This document shows positions 60,567-64,000 of a stretch of 64,000 nt of DNA, in pieces. The stretch lies in NCBI RefSeq assembly GCF_000024725.1, contig NC_013960.1, positions 3,582,001 through 3,646,000 on the forward strand. The letters run 5' to 3'. The translations under genes were made by a program, and so were the position numbers. Under the pieces are notes generated by a model. It saw nothing but the letters and a program-made list of their open reading frames with translations, did no database searches and was not told the DNA's origin. Position 1 is the first letter of the stretch; each line of letters begins with the position of its first letter. Origin of the DNA: Nitrosococcus halophilus Nc 4. GTDB taxonomy: Bacteria; Pseudomonadota; Gammaproteobacteria; Nitrosococcales; Nitrosococcaceae.

Positions 60567-60905
60567 TCACTCTGTCGGCTTGATAAAATCATGGATCGAT
60601 TCTTTGATTTTTTTATTCTGAAAAACACGGAACTCGGAATAATCAAGTTTATCATCATTATTCTTATCAACCTGATTGAACTTGTTGTCTACGCTTAAGT
60701 CACTCCACGCTTCTGCTTCATCTTTACTAATAAAGCCATCTAGATTTTTATCTAATTCTGTAAAAGTTGGCTGTCGTGTCCCCCATCGCTCCTCCTCATC
60801 ATCAGCGGCTAAGAGACTACCTGGGAGGAAAAATAATAAAGCAGCAAAGAACACAAACACCCTACTTTTCTTTATCTGCATAATACGTAAAATTAGGTCA
60901 TTCAT
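60567..60905 (-). CDS. Exported EF-hand calcium-binding protein
   Basis: A 112-residue protein with a signal peptide (hydrophobic core FVFFAALLFFLPGSLLA) and two EF-hand loops: DKNLDGFISKDE and DKNNDDKLDYSE. All canonical Ca-binding positions are filled. ATG 60905 is the longest start; an internal Met (MQIKKSRVF) nine residues later gives a more typical signal peptide. A periplasmic calcium sensor or buffer is likely; the partner is unknown. Confidence 0.85.
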   Translation of the reverse strand: MNDLILRIMQIKKSRVFVFFAALLFFLPGSLLAADDEEERWGTRQPTFTELDKNLDGFISKDEAEAWSDLSVDNKFNQVDKNNDDKLDYSEFRVFQNKKIKESIHDFIKPTE

Positions 60906-60998
60906 ATCAATTATTCTCGTTTATTTTCTAATAAAAATGAAGTCTAAATTAAGACTTTACCCTTATATGTAATATAAATACATAGCGAAGAGCGGCTA

Positions 60999-61024
60999 CC
61001 AGTCGACTTAAACCTATCGACTGG
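60999..61024. terminator. Hairpin after the DUF4168 gene
   Basis: CCAGTCGA (60999-61006) pairs with TCGACTGG (61017-61024). It lies just 3' of the minus-strand gene at 61039-61452. No long T-run follows. Confidence 0.4.
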
Positions 61025-61038
61025 CTCGCCTATTATCC

Positions 61039-61452
61039 TCACCAACTGTGCTGTGACTGTTCCATTAATTTCCGTATCTTCTGGCCTAACTTAGGATTAG
61101 TAGATGCAGCTTGCACTATAGCATTATAGGTCTCCACGTCTAAGTTCTCCTCCGCTTTGATTGCTTGGACCATGGCATTGCTGGCCTCCTGCTGAAGTTC
61201 TAGAGCCCGATCCCGATCCTGGGTCTGTTCTATGCGTGGGCGATACTTCACACTAATTTCATTCACTTTCTTGGAAGCGGCAGCAAAAGCCTCCAATTGA
61301 TCATCACTAAATTGGGTTTGCCCAGATGGCCCCTGACCCATCCCACGACCAGAGGGAGCGCCGCTTTGGGCAGACGTTAGCGAAGCCCCCATTAAACCCA
61401 ATACAATAAAAGCAACCACAAAAATGTTCTTTATCTTAAGCACGTTTTGCAT
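61039..61452 (-). CDS. Exported DUF4168-family protein
   Basis: A 137-residue protein with a signal peptide ending near ASLTSAQS and a Gly/Ser/Gln-rich linker (APSGRGMGQGPSGQ). A helical domain follows, TQFSDDQLEAFAAASKKVNE, then LDVETYNAIVQAASTNPKL, the hallmark of DUF4168. These short periplasmic helical proteins have no established function. It starts at ATG 61452 with GGAGG-like sequence upstream. Confidence 0.85.
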   Translation of the reverse strand: MQNVLKIKNIFVVAFIVLGLMGASLTSAQSGAPSGRGMGQGPSGQTQFSDDQLEAFAAASKKVNEISVKYRPRIEQTQDRDRALELQQEASNAMVQAIKAEENLDVETYNAIVQAASTNPKLGQKIRKLMEQSQHSW

Positions 61453-61743
61453 TGGTTCCTCCGTTAAACTTAAGAAGTTTGCATAAGCCCCTCAAGACTC
61501 ACCAAGCCACTTTATAGCCTAGCTAAATATTTTTTAGGCAAATACAGTGCCATCCTCCTTGCCAATGCCCCAGAATTACCTTTGCTATTTTTATAACTAG
61601 TAGATTCATAAATAAATTTTTAAAACAACATGGAAGCAACGCTAATTCATGTGGCTCTCGCCTGCTAGGTTATGGGGTTAACTAAGAGGAGTTTATGGTG
61701 TGTTAAAATGACACATGTGCCATGAATAAAGAATGGTTCCCCC

Positions 61744-63252
61744 ATGACTATTCAATTATTCCGAAACGCTTATAGCCTACGTGCCGCCCTCACGCTTTTC
61801 ATGGTGGTGCCTCTGGTTTCCATCCTCGCCATAACCGGTTATCTCAGTTTATCTGAGTTAGAAAAACAAACTGAAAAGCGAATGCAGGAGGACGTCGAAC
61901 TTATTGCCCGAGCGATTTACCTTCCCCTCAGTCATGCCCTAGAACAAGGCCGGGAAGGGGACGTCAAGCAAGCCATAAATTCTGCTTTCCGCATCGATCG
62001 GGTCTATGGAGCATATGTCTATAATGCTCAAGGCAAGAAAGTGGCTGCCACAGGCGCCAAGGAGCCTAGCATGCAGAGCCACGAATTAACCCAGCTGGCG
62101 GCCGAGGGAAACCGGCGCGGGCAATATGGTGAATTTGACGGTGAGGAGATCTATTCCTATTTCGTACCTTTAACCAATTCCAGTGGACTCATTATTGGTC
62201 TGTTACAGCTTACCCGCCAGGGTAGTGATTTTCAGGACTATCTTGGCCAGGTGCGCTGGCAGGGTCTATTTCTCTTGGTGCTTCTTGCCCTTCTTCTCAC
62301 CGGCGTCGTGATCTATGGCCAATATAGAGCTGTTGGCCGGTATCTTGCTGCTTTGATGAATACCATGGCAATGATAGAGCAAGGTGACCGCACCCATCGA
62401 GCGCCTTTGCAAGGGCCACGGGAACTGGTCGTCCTGAGTGCTTGTATGAATAACATGCTCGACAGCATTGCCCATTCAGAGGCGGAGATCTCCCGTCGGC
62501 GTGCCGAGCAATCAGCACTAGAGAACCGTTTGCGGCAATCCCAGAAAATGGCAGCCATCGGTCAACTGGCGGCCGGCACCGCCCATGAGTTGGGCACGCC
62601 ACTCAGCGTAGTAGACGGCAAGGCCCAACGGCTGTTGCGCTTGCGAGATCTACCTCTACGGGTCACAGAGGGATTACAGGAAATCCGGGATGCGGTAAAG
62701 CGGATGGAACATATTGTCCGCCAACTTATGGATTTTGGACGTGCCACCCCCTTAAGTCTGCACCCGGAGATGGCGGATCGGCTAGCCCAGGCTGCCGTTT
62801 CCCAGGTCAGAGACGAGTTTGCCCATGCCGGAATGCAGTTAGAACTTGCTGGACCCCACCCTGCTCCCCTTATGCTCGTCGATCCGGTACGTATTGAACA
62901 AGTATTGACCAACCTGCTGCGCAATGGAATGCAGGCAAGCCCTGGCGGTCATGTGCGACTTTCCTGGCTTCAGGAAGGAGAATTAACAGGGTTTTGCGTA
63001 GAAGACGATGGTCCCGGCATTGACGATGATATTTATTCCCGGTTATTCGAACCATTTTTCACGACTAAACCCGTCGGTCAGGGTACCGGCTTAGGACTTT
63101 CTGTCGTCCACGGAGCCATAGAAGAACACCATGGCAGCATTGAGGTGGGACGCAGTCTGCTTGGCGGAGCCGCGTTTTATATCTTTTTCCCTCCCCTGCC
63201 CAAACCACTCCAAGGAGACTATTTGAGTGACAAGAGAAGAGATTCGTCCTAA
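61744..63252 (+). CDS. Membrane sensor histidine kinase (NtrB/ZraS-like)
   Basis: A 502-residue kinase. Membrane helix 1 lies at about 14-34, followed by a periplasmic sensing domain to about 170 and helix 2 at about 176-196. A HAMP-like linker follows. HisKA has the phosphoacceptor His281 in LAAGTAHELGTPLSVVDGKA. HATPase_c has NLLRNGMQASPGG (N box), EDDGPGIDDD (G1) and GQGTGLGLSVVHGAIEEHHG (G2). It overlaps the sigma-54 response regulator gene by 26 bases, so the two form a coupled two-component system. Confidence 0.92.
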   Translation: MTIQLFRNAYSLRAALTLFMVVPLVSILAITGYLSLSELEKQTEKRMQEDVELIARAIYLPLSHALEQGREGDVKQAINSAFRIDRVYGAYVYNAQGKKVAATGAKEPSMQSHELTQLAAEGNRRGQYGEFDGEEIYSYFVPLTNSSGLIIGLLQLTRQGSDFQDYLGQVRWQGLFLLVLLALLLTGVVIYGQYRAVGRYLAALMNTMAMIEQGDRTHRAPLQGPRELVVLSACMNNMLDSIAHSEAEISRRRAEQSALENRLRQSQKMAAIGQLAAGTAHELGTPLSVVDGKAQRLLRLRDLPLRVTEGLQEIRDAVKRMEHIVRQLMDFGRATPLSLHPEMADRLAQAAVSQVRDEFAHAGMQLELAGPHPAPLMLVDPVRIEQVLTNLLRNGMQASPGGHVRLSWLQEGELTGFCVEDDGPGIDDDIYSRLFEPFFTTKPVGQGTGLGLSVVHGAIEEHHGSIEVGRSLLGGAAFYIFFPPLPKPLQGDYLSDKRRDSS

Positions 63253-64000
63253 GGAACGGGTACTGATTGTCGAAGACGATGAAGCCCTGCGTCGCCTGCT
63301 AGAGGAAGAACTGACCGATTCAGGTTTGCAAGTACGCACTGCCGGGGAGGTGGATTCGGCTTGGCAGATACTCAAAACCTGGCTGCCTGAATTGATCCTT
63401 AGCGACTTATACTTGCCGGGTGCCAATGGCGTGGAATTACTAGAACGGGTACGTACCCACCCTGTTCCCCCTGGATTCATTATGATCACGGCATTCGGAA
63501 CCATCAACCAAGCAGTCGAGGCGCTCAAACTAGGCGCTGACGATTTTCTTACTAAGCCCCTGGATCTCGACCATTTGATGCTCTGCGTTATCCGTATCCT
63601 GGAGAATCGACGCTTAAAAGAAGAAGTGCAACATTTTCGAGAACTGCTGAACGACGATAACTTTCATGGCATTATCGGCCGCAGCATCCCCATGCAAACC
63701 CTTTTTGCAACCATTCGCCAACTAGCCCACGCGGCAGGTCCAGTATTAATTACCGGGGAGAGCGGCGTAGGCAAAGAATTAGTAGCACGGGCTATTCACC
63801 GGGAAAGCGGGCGGGCCGGAGGCCCCTTCATCGCTGTCAACTGTGCGGGCATCCCCACCGAACTGTTAGAGAGCGAATTTTTCGGGCATGCCGCAGGGGC
63901 TTTCACCGGCGCCAACAATGCCCGTAAGGGGTTATTTGCGGAGGCAGAAGGAGGAACGCTACTCTTAGATGAGATTGCAGAAATGCCGTTAGCACTGCAA
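63227..64000 (+). CDS. Sigma-54-dependent response regulator, NtrC family (partial, runs off the window)
   Basis: The first 258 codons are present. The receiver domain (about 12-125) has VLIVEDDEALRRLL, the phosphoacceptor Asp in LILSDLYLPGANG, MITAFGT and the lysine in FLTKPLD. The AAA+ domain starts near 145: GIIGRSIPMQTLF, Walker A GESGVGKELVARAIH, the sigma-54 loop ESEFFGHAAGAFTGA with an intact GAFTGA, and Walker B TLLLDEIAEM. GTG 63227 is preceded by AAGGAGA 8 bases upstream and lies inside the kinase gene. The C-terminal HTH is outside the window. Confidence 0.93.
   Translation, partial: MTREEIRPKERVLIVEDDEALRRLLEEELTDSGLQVRTAGEVDSAWQILKTWLPELILSDLYLPGANGVELLERVRTHPVPPGFIMITAFGTINQAVEALKLGADDFLTKPLDLDHLMLCVIRILENRRLKEEVQHFRELLNDDNFHGIIGRSIPMQTLFATIRQLAHAAGPVLITGESGVGKELVARAIHRESGRAGGPFIAVNCAGIPTELLESEFFGHAAGAFTGANNARKGLFAEAEGGTLLLDEIAEMPLALQ

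Noticed and set aside
1-64000. CRISPR arrays, rRNA operons and prophage modules
   Set aside because: No regularly spaced direct repeats, no rRNA signature sequence and no phage structural or integrase gene was seen on reading the window.

Overview
The window looks like the chromosome of a gammaproteobacterium of the Chromatiales / purple-sulfur lineage. Gene content suggests a halotolerant organism close to the ammonia-oxidising genus Nitrosococcus, but the genus is an inference: no rRNA or amo/hao gene is present. The support is a ceruloplasmin-like multicopper oxidase, an amylosucrase, a complete pqqABCDE operon, a four-subunit sarcosine oxidase, LPS heptose/Kdo genes, and the order rlmB-rpsF-rpsR-rplI-dnaB-alr-radA.

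Layout. 1-1907: uppP, rplM-rpsI behind a near-consensus sigma-70 promoter, and tRNA-Gln(CTG). 1908-6290 is an accessory strip starting at the tRNA 3' end. It holds three type II toxin-antitoxin loci whose antitoxins are intact and whose toxins are all broken, a truncated vanadium-haloperoxidase gene that ends at a REP-like repeat, and about 1 kb of AT-rich DNA with further repeat copies. 6299-9178: a CPA1 Na+/H+ antiporter and a cysteine-synthase-like enzyme. 9165-19366 is a catabolic block: soxBDAG on the minus strand and, divergently, an aldehyde dehydrogenase, a threonine aldolase, an M20 deacylase and a creatinase/ectoine-hydrolase-like M24 enzyme. 19560-22613: an orphan double-glycine-leader peptide gene, then a cold-adaptation set (Csp, an RRM protein, a DEAD-box helicase). 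22682-23788: a multicopper oxidase behind a Fur-like box. 24056-31824 is envelope biogenesis: hldE, hldD, waaA, tolC, a Pcm-family methyltransferase, a TusA-like protein and BepA.

32047-36996 is pqqABCDE followed by an ABC-2 exporter pair. pqqA, only 23 codons long, is separated from pqqB by a 15-bp perfect stem-loop that probably lowers downstream expression. A PLDc_N membrane peptide, a Kelch protein, lpxD and hemJ follow. 40418-41738 is the most interesting locus: hicA-hicB followed at once by a SecB-like chaperone gene, the layout of a toxin-antitoxin-chaperone (TAC) system. HicB carries a C-terminal extension of about 50 residues that could be the chaperone-dependence segment, and a 16-codon leader ORF ends on the hicA start codon. 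41746-48071 is the conserved ribosomal protein / replication block on the minus strand.

48346-58016: an SGNH hydrolase, a sensor kinase with a single-domain receiver, amylosucrase, a PNPOx-fold protein overlapping a rifampicin-phosphotransferase-like dikinase, and an FAD oxidoreductase gene inactivated by a 90-bp MITE-like insertion with a 3-bp target duplication. 58116-64000: endonuclease V, moaB with a glutaredoxin-like gene, a REP-associated tyrosine transposase inside 17-bp perfect inverted repeats, two small secreted proteins, and a sensor kinase with an NtrC-type regulator that runs off the window end.

All functional calls rest on reading motifs by eye. No database search was run.
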